Below, piece by piece: positions 45,147 through 52,875 of a stretch of 64,000 nucleotides of DNA. A model generated the notes under the pieces. The model ran no database searches. It had not been told where the DNA came from and worked only from the letters and a program-made list of their open reading frames with translations. How positions within the stretch are numbered: position 1 is the stretch's first letter; each line of letters starts with the position of its first letter. Source of the stretch: an uncultured Planctomycetales bacterium (GTDB lineage: Bacteria > Planctomycetota > Planctomycetia > Isosphaerales > Isosphaeraceae); contig CAIYJE010000067.1 in the NCBI GenBank assembly GCA_903926465.1, positions 62,001-126,000 on the forward strand. Direction: 5' to 3'. The position numbers and the translations under genes are program-made.

Positions 45147-46499
45147 TCAGTTCTTCGGTTTGATCAGGTGGGCGTACCGCAGCGGTTTTCCCTCGGTCCA
45201 CGGATGATAGGTATTGCAGAAGTCGATCCGGTCGCCCAGGCTCGGATGCGTTGATCGGACCAGGCGCACAAACCAGCCGGGTCTCGGAAAGCCCAGGTTT
45301 TCCCGTTGTAACGCCACAAAAGCCTGAGCCGCCGCCCCGTTGTTCTGGTTCAGTTCCAGCGTGAACCGATCGGCCTCGTGTTCCATGTGGCGGCTGTATG
45401 CGTACCCAACCGGACTGAGGACCAGGCTCAACAGTAAGCCCACGCCCATCAGCACCGGAAGCGAGGCCAGATCGTCTGGCCGGTCGAATCCCCACCGCCC
45501 ACACGAACGATGGACCAGCCACCGCGTCGCCCGATCGAGCAGCAGCAGGCCCAGGCAAACTAGAATGCTGGATAGCAAGATCCCCGACCGAACGTGATTC
45601 AGGACGTAATGTCCGATCTCATGTCCCATCACGGCCAGCACTTCGTCCTGGTCAAGCCGCTGAAGTAGCGTGTCCCAGAGCACAATCCGCTGGGTGCCAA
45701 ACAAACCCGTCACGTAGGCATTGACCGTACGTGTTTTGGTGCTCATATCCACTTCATAAACCCGATCCGTCTGGATCCCCGCGCGATTGGCAAGCTCCAA
45801 AATTCGCGATTCGAGGACTTGGTCCTTCATCGGACCAAATTGATTGAAGGCTGGGTCGATCCAGATCGGTTTCAGAAATGCGAGGGCGAGCAGCCCAGGA
45901 ACGCAGAGCGCAGCGGAAACCAGCCACCAGAATTTTGGCAGCCGTCGCATGAGTGCGTAAACGATCAGAACAACCGGCACGAACAGCAGCAGCTCAAAGC
46001 CAAGTGATTTCAACTGGTCTAGCAACCAGGCCGACCCCGTTTGGGTTGAGAGTCCATACGCGTGGGACCGCAGAAAGCCCGCATAATAGACCAGGGGTAA
46101 TTCGAGCAGCCAGGATCCTAGAAAATAGCCGGCGGCGAGCAGTGGTTTGCGTGCCCTTCCGGTTCGAAGCGTGAACCGGCACCAGCCGGCCCAGGCCCCT
46201 GTGAAAAGCCAGGCGGCCGGTATGGCCAGAGTCACCACCCGACCAACGACCCAGAGGCGGTTTCCCGTGTGGTGGTATCGCACCGCCTCAGGCGTGGGTG
46301 GAGGAACTTCCACCGACTGGGTCGGGTCTAGCTTCTCCAGGGAACCGGTTGGAATTGGATTGGCTCTTGCAAGCGGGTCTTCCGCGAACGACGGGGATGA
46401 ACCGCAGAGCAGCAACAGCAGGACCAGGGCAACGCCAACGCACTTGCCACCGAAGCCTGAGAGATGACCGGTCCAAGATCGCATGTTCGGTTCACTCAT
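45147..46499 (-). CDS. M48-family (Ste24-like) membrane metalloprotease in the Ubl operon
   Basis: 450 residues. The zinc motif HEIGH lies at 293-297 with the third ligand in EHEADRF (373-379). Hydrophobic helices flank the active site (about 19-35, 85-105, 120-140, 168-185, 190-208, 305-322, 345-365), the architecture of Ste24/HtpX-like M48 proteases. The first hydrophobic stretch could be a signal peptide (LLLLLCGSSPSFAED). The ATG (46499) overlaps the TGA of the JAB gene as ATGA. This implies coupling with the ubiquitin-like system. Its substrate is unknown. Confidence 0.92.
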   Translation of the reverse strand: MSEPNMRSWTGHLSGFGGKCVGVALVLLLLLCGSSPSFAEDPLARANPIPTGSLEKLDPTQSVEVPPPTPEAVRYHHTGNRLWVVGRVVTLAIPAAWLFTGAWAGWCRFTLRTGRARKPLLAAGYFLGSWLLELPLVYYAGFLRSHAYGLSTQTGSAWLLDQLKSLGFELLLFVPVVLIVYALMRRLPKFWWLVSAALCVPGLLALAFLKPIWIDPAFNQFGPMKDQVLESRILELANRAGIQTDRVYEVDMSTKTRTVNAYVTGLFGTQRIVLWDTLLQRLDQDEVLAVMGHEIGHYVLNHVRSGILLSSILVCLGLLLLDRATRWLVHRSCGRWGFDRPDDLASLPVLMGVGLLLSLVLSPVGYAYSRHMEHEADRFTLELNQNNGAAAQAFVALQRENLGFPRPGWFVRLVRSTHPSLGDRIDFCNTYHPWTEGKPLRYAHLIKPKN

Positions 46500-47887
46500 G
46501 GTTGGCGATGAACGATCGTTGCGGCCTGCGCTTCACCAACTGGGTCAGGCCAGGCCCCCGGTTCAGCAGCATTCTGCCAATCCGATCGACGATACCGCAG
46601 AGCCAGGATACCAAGTAGTGCGAACCCGAACGCAAGCCACCCAGAGATCGCGAGCCAGACCGGCAGTCCAGACCCTGGGTTGCCAACAGGAGCAGGGCCA
46701 GGTTCCCGCTCAGGCAGGGATTCAAGCAAACGCTTTTCTTGCTCCAGCCGGTCATAGCGGTTCTGAAGCGAAGTGAGTGCGGCGGTTTGTTGTGCCAGTT
46801 GAAGGCGAGCCTGTTTGGTGAGTTCGACCAGCCCTTCGTGTTCCAGGTCGATCTTGCTCAACTGGGTGCGCAGGGAATCGACTTGCTGGTAGGCGGCCTG
46901 GAGCTTGGCACCGACCGACTCGGCTGTTGAGCCGATTTTGACATCTTCAAGCAGGGCATTCACAACCCGTTCGCGGGCCGCCAGCATCTGGGAACTCTCG
47001 GTCGATCCGGAGGGATGTTCCCTGGCAATATTAGCAAGGGCCGTGGACTGGTCTCGAAGTTCTCTGCGGACCAGATAGAGACAACCGCCGGCAAGCATGG
47101 CCAGCACCAGGCCCAGGATCAGGCCGAGGGTCAGAAATATGGGGCCGGTGGGTGATCGGTTCTGGGCGGTTGGGGTTCCTGCTTTTGTTGAGAGCACGGC
47201 CATGAGTTCAGCCTCCAGCTCAGGTGGCAGAAAACCGCCAGCTTCGGGGTTGGGAAGATGTTCGAGTTGGTTCACGAATCTGGCGAGCGAGACTCGATGG
47301 GTGCGATCGTCGGTCAGGTGATATCCCTGCGCCTGGACCAGATGCTGCCCTTGCTGAAAGAAGACCCCGCGAGTTTGCCGGACCGGGTCCAGGACAAACG
47401 CAACCTGGAGCGGCTGGCCAAAGAAATGCTGATGCAGGAAGAGGTCGTGCCCTGAAAGGAACACGCCGAAATCTGGGTGGGTGTGGTACCAGCCCACGAT
47501 GTCAAGTTCCGGGTGTTGCTGTTCCCGCTGACGGGTCAGCGCTTCCCAGGTGTTGTGGGTGTAGGTGAAGCTTGTCTGGCTGTTCTCATAGTGCAGAGCC
47601 CTGAGGGCTCTAGAGATCAGCACAAACGGTTCGCCTGTCTCAGGATCGCAGCATTCCTTGCCAAGCAGCAGGCCGCCTAGTTCCACCGAGGTATCCGTGG
47701 TTCCGTGGCGTTCCACTTCGGCGGCTGCCGTACGGTCAAAAAAGATCGGGAGATCGGTGGAGCGAGGCGTGCCGTAGGTTGCGCAACAGAGATGAGGGTC
47801 TCGGTCGGGCCGGGTTTGCCTGACGGGCTCCCGGAACTCGAGGTTGCTGAACACGATGTCGTGATCGACATGTTCGTGATCGGTCAC
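46496..47887 (-). CDS. Membrane-anchored JAB/JAMM isopeptidase-like protein
   Basis: 463 residues from GTG 47887, which overlaps the E1 stop as GTGA. The N-terminal JAB/MPN domain (about 45-195) has an intact JAMM set: Glu69 (SVELGG), His135 and His137 (YHTHPD), Ser145 and Asp148 (SGHD). A transmembrane helix (about 249-272), a coiled coil rich in Gln/Leu/Glu (about 330-390) and a second transmembrane helix (about 409-430) follow. JAMM enzymes cleave ubiquitin-like proteins from targets or precursors. The two-TM plus coiled-coil tail is not usual for bacterial JAB domains. It fits the deconjugating enzyme of this operon, held at the membrane. Confidence 0.9.
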   Translation of the reverse strand: MTDHEHVDHDIVFSNLEFREPVRQTRPDRDPHLCCATYGTPRSTDLPIFFDRTAAAEVERHGTTDTSVELGGLLLGKECCDPETGEPFVLISRALRALHYENSQTSFTYTHNTWEALTRQREQQHPELDIVGWYHTHPDFGVFLSGHDLFLHQHFFGQPLQVAFVLDPVRQTRGVFFQQGQHLVQAQGYHLTDDRTHRVSLARFVNQLEHLPNPEAGGFLPPELEAELMAVLSTKAGTPTAQNRSPTGPIFLTLGLILGLVLAMLAGGCLYLVRRELRDQSTALANIAREHPSGSTESSQMLAARERVVNALLEDVKIGSTAESVGAKLQAAYQQVDSLRTQLSKIDLEHEGLVELTKQARLQLAQQTAALTSLQNRYDRLEQEKRLLESLPEREPGPAPVGNPGSGLPVWLAISGWLAFGFALLGILALRYRRSDWQNAAEPGAWPDPVGEAQAATIVHRQP

Positions 47888-49089
47888 GGTAAGGGGTCCG
47901 CTGGTGCAGGTTGGCCATCTTCAGCAAGCCGATAGAAGCCGGTGGAGTTCGCCCCATCGATCCGGATCACGTCTCCGGGCGGCACCCCCAGCCGACCCAA
48001 AGGATTCAAGGCGAGCTCAGAGCCTTCATCGACCTCGGAAATCTGCTCGGCTCGCCGTTCGTTTCCGCACTGGGGACAGATTGAACGGGAGTAGGCAACC
48101 CGTTGTCGAACCTCAAGCACGGGTGACCGGACCTGACAGGTCTGGCAGTCAAACGCCACCACCAGTTCCCGTTCGAGCCGGAGTTGAAGGGGGGGATCAA
48201 GCCTGGCGCTGGAGTGTTGGATTTGTTCGAAAATGGTCGAGAGTGGGGTGCGTACCCCCAAGGGTAACCAGGCGGGTTCCGGATACGTTTCATGGCTCAG
48301 GCAATCGCTCTTGAACGGAAGCTGAGTGGTGTAAAACTGGTTGCTCACTCCATTGAACACATGGGCAGATCCGGCGGCAACCGGCATTCCGTGCAGCAAC
48401 TTGAGCGCTTCTTGAACCTGGAGGCCGGCCATCATCGAGGCAATTGTCGGGGTGGTTGGTACCCGCCCCTTGAGCAGGTCGTCTCTGGGTAGCAGTGGGC
48501 AGCGATACCGCAGGTTGAGTAACTGATAATCCCGCTCGGTCATCGCGCATTCATAGCAGGCCGAATCTGGGGGAACAAAGACTTTGACCACCCCCTGTAT
48601 TTCCTGAATGCCGGCATCGATCCAGGGGGTACCGGTTTTCCAGCACTGCCGATTCACCCAGAGCCTGGCCTCTCGGTTGTCCAGGCAGCCGATCACAAGA
48701 TCGGCATCCAGAAAGGGCCCGAGCCCAACATCGGTGATGATATCCCCGAAGATCGGGAATACCTGAACATCTGGGTTCAATTCACGCGTTCTGGTGGCCG
48801 CCACCTCGGCCTTGGGTTGTCCTTCGTCGGCCGCGCGAAACAGTACCGCCCTGGAGAGGTTCGAGGCTTCGATTCTGTCGAAGTCGATGATGTGAATGGT
48901 GCCAATGCCCAGCAGCGCCAGGTTCTTGAGCACCTCGTTTCCCAGCGCGCCCGCCCCCACAACCATCACACGAGCGGCCGAAAGTCGTTCCTGTTTCCAC
49001 CAGGGAATCAGACGTAACCGGCTGTAACGATCGTCGTCGTCAATCCAGACCGATTCCGAGCTGTCTGGTACGTGGGCAGGGCTAGACAC
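47884..49089 (-). CDS. E1-like (ThiF-fold) ubiquitin-like activating enzyme
   Basis: 401 residues. Adenylation domain: nucleotide loop GAGALG (45-50), Asp in IIDFD (69-71), NLSR (77-80), DNREAR (137-142). Cysteines at CYEC (178-181) and Cys197 lie where the ThiF fold keeps a zinc and/or catalytic Cys. The C-terminal ~100 residues carry a second zinc ribbon, CQTC (315-318) and CPQC (338-341), not usual in plain ThiF proteins. It should adenylate the Ubl C-terminus and pass it to the E2 encoded upstream. Stop overlaps the JAB start. Confidence 0.92.
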   Translation of the reverse strand: MSSPAHVPDSSESVWIDDDDRYSRLRLIPWWKQERLSAARVMVVGAGALGNEVLKNLALLGIGTIHIIDFDRIEASNLSRAVLFRAADEGQPKAEVAATRTRELNPDVQVFPIFGDIITDVGLGPFLDADLVIGCLDNREARLWVNRQCWKTGTPWIDAGIQEIQGVVKVFVPPDSACYECAMTERDYQLLNLRYRCPLLPRDDLLKGRVPTTPTIASMMAGLQVQEALKLLHGMPVAAGSAHVFNGVSNQFYTTQLPFKSDCLSHETYPEPAWLPLGVRTPLSTIFEQIQHSSARLDPPLQLRLERELVVAFDCQTCQVRSPVLEVRQRVAYSRSICPQCGNERRAEQISEVDEGSELALNPLGRLGVPPGDVIRIDGANSTGFYRLAEDGQPAPADPLP

Positions 49090-49220
49090 CGTGGGTCCTG
49101 TCTGTTTCGCTTGGGAAGAAGTGGATGAGTCTGGCCTGCCTGTCCAGGTTCTGGCCCAATCAACGCCTGAAGACTTTCACTCGGTCCCGCACAAATCGGG
49201 CGTCAAGGGCTTGAGGAATG

Positions 49221-49856
49221 TCAGTCACCAATGACCAGAATATCGTCTGGCCCTGGAACGGATTGAGACTTGAGCGTGGGTTGAATGGGGGCTGGGCCAG
49301 GCAGTGTGGCGCTTGATGGAGGCAGACTCCGTGACGAATCACCGTCCAGGCGTCCGGCTGCGGCCCTGAGATCTCGCAAAGGGCGGCCATCAATGGGGTA
49401 GGTGTAGCCCGTCTGCGTGGCGCACCAGAGGGCCGCCTCGCGGTTATAAGGGCTGCGAACGTCGTAATTATAGTATCGAGCCATGTCCCAGAGCATGCCG
49501 CACAGATCATCAAGGTGCAGGCTGGGTACCCAGTGGGTTCCGTATCCTCCCAGACAGACCGTACCGATTTCCGAAATATTCGGATGAAAAACCGGTGTGA
49601 TCCAGCGGATTTCCGGCATGGATCGGGGATAGGACGCGCCCAGGCTGATCTCCACTCGCTGCGTTGTTCGGACTGAGATTCTTCCTTTTTCACGGCCCAG
49701 TGTTCTGCCGGAAAACTCAACGAGGTAGCGAGTGGGGATTGAGCCCGACGTTTTGAACTGAAGAATGGAACTCTCGGTGAGCAGTCGTTCCATGGCCGCA
49801 TGGTCGTTCTTCAGCCGGCGAATCTGAGGAGACTCATGACGATTCCAGAGCGGCAT
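49221..49856 (-). CDS. E2-like (UBC-fold) ubiquitin-conjugating protein
   Basis: 211 residues. The UBC fold is recognisable: YP..MPEIRWITPVFHPNIS with HPN at 91-93, the catalytic Cys101 in GTVCLG, Trp109-Pro111 (THWVPSL), LCGMLWDMARYYN, and SPYNREAALW at 135-144. The Pro/Ser-rich tail (170-200) is disordered. Such a complete HPN plus CLG set indicates an active E2. It lies between the Ubl and E1 genes (54 bp after Ubl, 131 bp before E1). An overlapping frame at 49160-49801 is a shadow. Confidence 0.9.
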   Translation of the reverse strand: MPLWNRHESPQIRRLKNDHAAMERLLTESSILQFKTSGSIPTRYLVEFSGRTLGREKGRISVRTTQRVEISLGASYPRSMPEIRWITPVFHPNISEIGTVCLGGYGTHWVPSLHLDDLCGMLWDMARYYNYDVRSPYNREAALWCATQTGYTYPIDGRPLRDLRAAAGRLDGDSSRSLPPSSATLPGPAPIQPTLKSQSVPGPDDILVIGD

Positions 49857-49910
49857 GGCTTTTGAAAGACCAGAAGAGGATTGGTGTTCGCTGGCAGCCG
49901 TTCTTTTTTG

Positions 49911-50216
49911 TCAGGCAGACAGGCTACCTGCAACCACTTCAGGGTACACGATCAGGTGATCGCCATCTCGCACGCCGGCTTCGATGAGTGTTTGATGTTC
50001 GATCAGACGCTTGCCCCCTTCTTTATGGTCCAGGGAGTAGCTCATCGGCTGCCCATCCGGGCTTGTGGCCGGCAAGTTCATCTTGGTGATGATGTTCGGC
50101 AAGATCCGGCTGACCGGAACCGTGAAGGCAATGACCGCCTTCACCGATTTTGCGCCAGTCTGATCAAGAAAGGTAACGTGGGTTCCCGTGCGTTCGCTTG
50201 CATCGCCCTCGGACAT
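49911..50216 (-). CDS. Ubiquitin-like protein (YukD/EsaB-type beta-grasp)
   Basis: 101 residues, with GGAGG 8 bases before ATG 50216. Beta-grasp pattern: strand THVTFLDQTG, helix VSRILPNIITKMNLP, PDGQPMSYSLDHKEGGKRL, then TLIEAGVRDGDHLIVYPEVV, the ubiquitin/YukD-like ending. The chain ends VVAGSLSA: Gly97 with a four-residue tail instead of a Gly-Gly terminus. Processing to expose Gly97 is conceivable. First gene of the E2/E1/JAB/M48 unit. By position and fold it is the modifier of the system. Confidence 0.85.
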   Translation of the reverse strand: MSEGDASERTGTHVTFLDQTGAKSVKAVIAFTVPVSRILPNIITKMNLPATSPDGQPMSYSLDHKEGGKRLIEHQTLIEAGVRDGDHLIVYPEVVAGSLSA

Positions 50217-50464
50217 GGTGCAGACCTCCAGAGCGAAGTTCGTACGTCAGGGGCCCAATATTGGATGACACGTTGAGAATTCCTGCTCGACTTCCATGCT
50301 CTTGAGGATATCGCCCCTGGGAACTGCTCGCAAAGGGGGCAACGGTACGGCTCTGGTATCTGGCTGGTGAAAGCAGCCGGTCACTGGGTCTGGTGATTGA
50401 TCTTCAGGAAATGCCAGAGATCAGGATCGACCGGGGTAAGAAACCGCGATGGCTTCGGGAGTTT

Positions 50465-51652
50465 TTAAGATTCCCGTTTTCTGCGCATAAGGCGACCCAC
50501 GCCCAGGGTGACCGTGGCCAGGGCGCACAGCAGCAGGCTGGACGGTTCAGGCGTTGGAGCAACGGCTGAGACGGCAACTGGGTCCAGAATGAATCCGCGT
50601 GTTTTCCCATTCAACAGCCCGTAGCCCACAATCTGGCCATGGTCATTGATACCAGTGGCAGATTCCAGACTCCATCCCGACAGATTACTGACGAGGGAGT
50701 TGAGGTTCACCATTCCCGAGGCGGCCGTCCAGAGAAACGCGGAGGAACCACCTCCCGACAGGCTTAGCTGGCCAACCACCCAGTCGGAATTGTTGATGCT
50801 GAGGGCCTGGCTGCTCCATCCCTTGAAGAGGGAGGTTTGCAGATCGACCATCTGCTGACCCAGGTAGGCAAACGCGTGCGATGTTCCACTGTCTGAGGCC
50901 GACCAGCCAGCCACATGGCCGTTGTCGTTCACGGCATTCCCCTGGCTCGCACCATCTTTGGTGAGTGCGCCCAGGTTCTTGAATTCCGACGCCGCTGCGG
51001 GGGTCTGGCCAGGAGAATAAAGAAAGGCCTGGGAGCCACCCTGGGGCAGAGCGGCCGACCCCGTGACCTGACCCGAGCCGTTGACGCCGAACCCCTGACT
51101 GGCTCCGCCAGGGCTGAATCCCCCAAGATTCTTGATGGTTCCCTGAAGGTCCCAGGTTACAGCGTGGTTCTGACCGTCCGCCCCTACTGCGGTGCCCGCA
51201 ATTACTCCGCCGTTTCCAACCCCCTGGGCAATTGCTGAGCCGCCACCCGCCAGGCCCGGAAGTGTTTTGGGCCCTTGGTTCGGGTCACTGTAAACGAACG
51301 CACGGTTGACCAGTCCGCCAGGGCTGTAAGATTGGGTCTGCCCCACAATCACGTTGGAATCATTGATTCCAAGCCCACGACTGGACCAGCCGCCCGTATT
51401 AAACCCTAACCCAGCCGCGGCAAGTCCGCTGCTTTGAATGGCCTGGGCCACATTACTGTAAGCGGTTGTGGATTCGCCGGTGGCTACCCGGTTGTTATTG
51501 ATTCCGAAAATCCGGGTGCTCGATCCGCCTGATGCAGGCTGGACCTCGCTGACTAGAAAATCAGCACGCACCAAACCCGCGGCCCCTGAGCAGAGGCTAG
51601 CCAGGACCACAATCGACCTGCCCAGGCGCAGGAAAGCGGCTGTACGCCTCAC
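50465..51652 (-). CDS. PEP-CTERM protein with HAF-type repeats
   Basis: 395 residues from GTG 51652, which follows GGGGGA and gives a signal peptide (MRRTAAFLRLGRSIVVLASL then CSGAAGLVRADF); an open frame extends to 51709. HAF-like repeats of about 45 residues repeat GINNSNxVVGQ/GVNGSGQVTGSA motifs (for example GINDSNVIVGQ, GVNGSGQVTG, AVNDNGHVAGW, SINNSDWVVGQ, GINDHGQIVGY). The C-terminus is a PEP-CTERM sorting signal: EPSSLLLCALATVTLGVGRL then MRRKR. Exosortase-processed, surface or matrix protein. Exosortase itself is not in the window. It is 248 bp from the Ubl gene. Confidence 0.9.
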   Translation of the reverse strand: MRRTAAFLRLGRSIVVLASLCSGAAGLVRADFLVSEVQPASGGSSTRIFGINNNRVATGESTTAYSNVAQAIQSSGLAAAGLGFNTGGWSSRGLGINDSNVIVGQTQSYSPGGLVNRAFVYSDPNQGPKTLPGLAGGGSAIAQGVGNGGVIAGTAVGADGQNHAVTWDLQGTIKNLGGFSPGGASQGFGVNGSGQVTGSAALPQGGSQAFLYSPGQTPAAASEFKNLGALTKDGASQGNAVNDNGHVAGWSASDSGTSHAFAYLGQQMVDLQTSLFKGWSSQALSINNSDWVVGQLSLSGGGSSAFLWTAASGMVNLNSLVSNLSGWSLESATGINDHGQIVGYGLLNGKTRGFILDPVAVSAVAPTPEPSSLLLCALATVTLGVGRLMRRKRES

Positions 51653-51924
51653 TCGTGTGTCCCCCAACCCATAACAGGGCCCTCCATTCAGGATCCACTG
51701 TGCATGCACGCAACAGACTTATCATAGAGTGCAGGTCCAGAGCAGGGCAACGCTCTGGGTGGCCTCAGAGGGGCAATGGCCTCACCTGAGCATGCGGGAT
51801 GTTTCAGACTGTGAACACCATAGGTGGAATTCCTGGCGATCGCTCGTGAACCGCGGCCGCTCACGGACTGGCCGGTGCCGCCCCGGGTATGCAACCGATT
51901 GGCCGATCTGGTGGATTTGCATGG

Positions 51925-52647
51925 TCAGGTGGCGGTTCGTTGCCAGCTTAACGTCCAGTGGCGGTCGGATGTCCGAGCCACGCAAGATTCCGGCAGTCCC
52001 AGGGACAGGCAGAGGCTGCGGAGTTCGTCGAGAGTGAGTGCGGCGTGGAGCGAGTCTCGAAACATCGCCCGTGCCTGTTCGCTTTCCCCGCCTGCGTACG
52101 TTTCGACCAGGTGGAACAACGACTCCTGGTTTTTGGGACGCTCCAGATCTCTTATGAACAAAGTGCCACCAGGTGCAACCAGCCGAACCATTTCTGCCAG
52201 GGCGGTTTCTGGTTCCGGGATGTGGTGGATGATGGAGTTCGAGAAGACGGCTTCGAAACGGGCGTCGGACTCGGCAACTGCCTTGGCGTCTTGGTGGCAG
52301 GTCTGGATTCGCGCTTCCAGCCCGGACTGTGCAATATTCCGGTTGGCGACCAGCAGCATCTGCGCGGCAAGGTCGAGCGCCAGCACTTTGGCCGAAGGGT
52401 CCGCCTGGGCCAGTAGAATTGGGATCCGTGCGGTGCCGGTACCCACGTCCAGGAACCAGCCACCGCGGCTTGTGCCGTGGACGGTCAGGAAATCGGCTAC
52501 GAATCGTGCGTTCACACCGGAATGGTCCATGGCATCGTAGCTTTGCGCTTCGTCTACCGTATCCATGACCTCGGTTTCCAGGATTCTGGCCAACATTTCT
52601 GGGCTCCAGGCTGTCAGTGAAGACGGGATATCCGCAGGCGATTCCAT
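51925..52647 (-). CDS. Class I SAM-dependent methyltransferase
   Basis: 240 residues from ATG 52647 (MESPADIPSSLTAWSP); an open frame extends upstream to 52815. Rossmann motifs: WFLDVGTGTARIPILLA (motif I), VLALDLAAQMLLVA (acidic motif II), RFEAVFSNSIIHHIPEPETAL, and PGGTLFIRDLERP. It is a UbiE/small-molecule-type methyltransferase; the substrate is unknown. No operon partner is evident. Confidence 0.88.
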   Translation of the reverse strand: MESPADIPSSLTAWSPEMLARILETEVMDTVDEAQSYDAMDHSGVNARFVADFLTVHGTSRGGWFLDVGTGTARIPILLAQADPSAKVLALDLAAQMLLVANRNIAQSGLEARIQTCHQDAKAVAESDARFEAVFSNSIIHHIPEPETALAEMVRLVAPGGTLFIRDLERPKNQESLFHLVETYAGGESEQARAMFRDSLHAALTLDELRSLCLSLGLPESCVARTSDRHWTLSWQRTAT

Positions 52648-52813
52648 GGAGAGAGTTTGATCAGGCAGTGGCTCTGCCCGCGGCCCCCAACAGGGATCGC
52701 CAGGCCTCAGGCCAGGGAGACGGGCAGCTTGGGGAGATGAAGACCCGCGAACCAGATTGCAACCCTTCCCGTGGTCTGGATGCTTTGATCTTCTGGTGAG
52801 TTCTGAATTTAAC

Positions 52814-52863
52814 AAAAAAAAGCCGAGGCACGTGGACCACGGCTGGGCCCGGCGTGCCTCGGC
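52814..52863 (-). terminator. Rho-independent terminator of the sugar isomerase-like gene
   Basis: On the minus strand GCCGAGGCACG (52853-52863) pairs with CGTGCCTCGGC (52822-52832), followed by TTTTTTT. Eleven-bp stem just after the stop at 52876. Confidence 0.9.
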
Positions 52864-52875
52864 AAGAGCAGAAAA

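Noticed and set aside
49160-49801. A 213-residue frame overlapping the E2 gene on the same strand
   Set aside because: It is a different frame across the E2 gene, with no recognisable motifs; the E2 frame has HPN, CLG and the UBC pattern.
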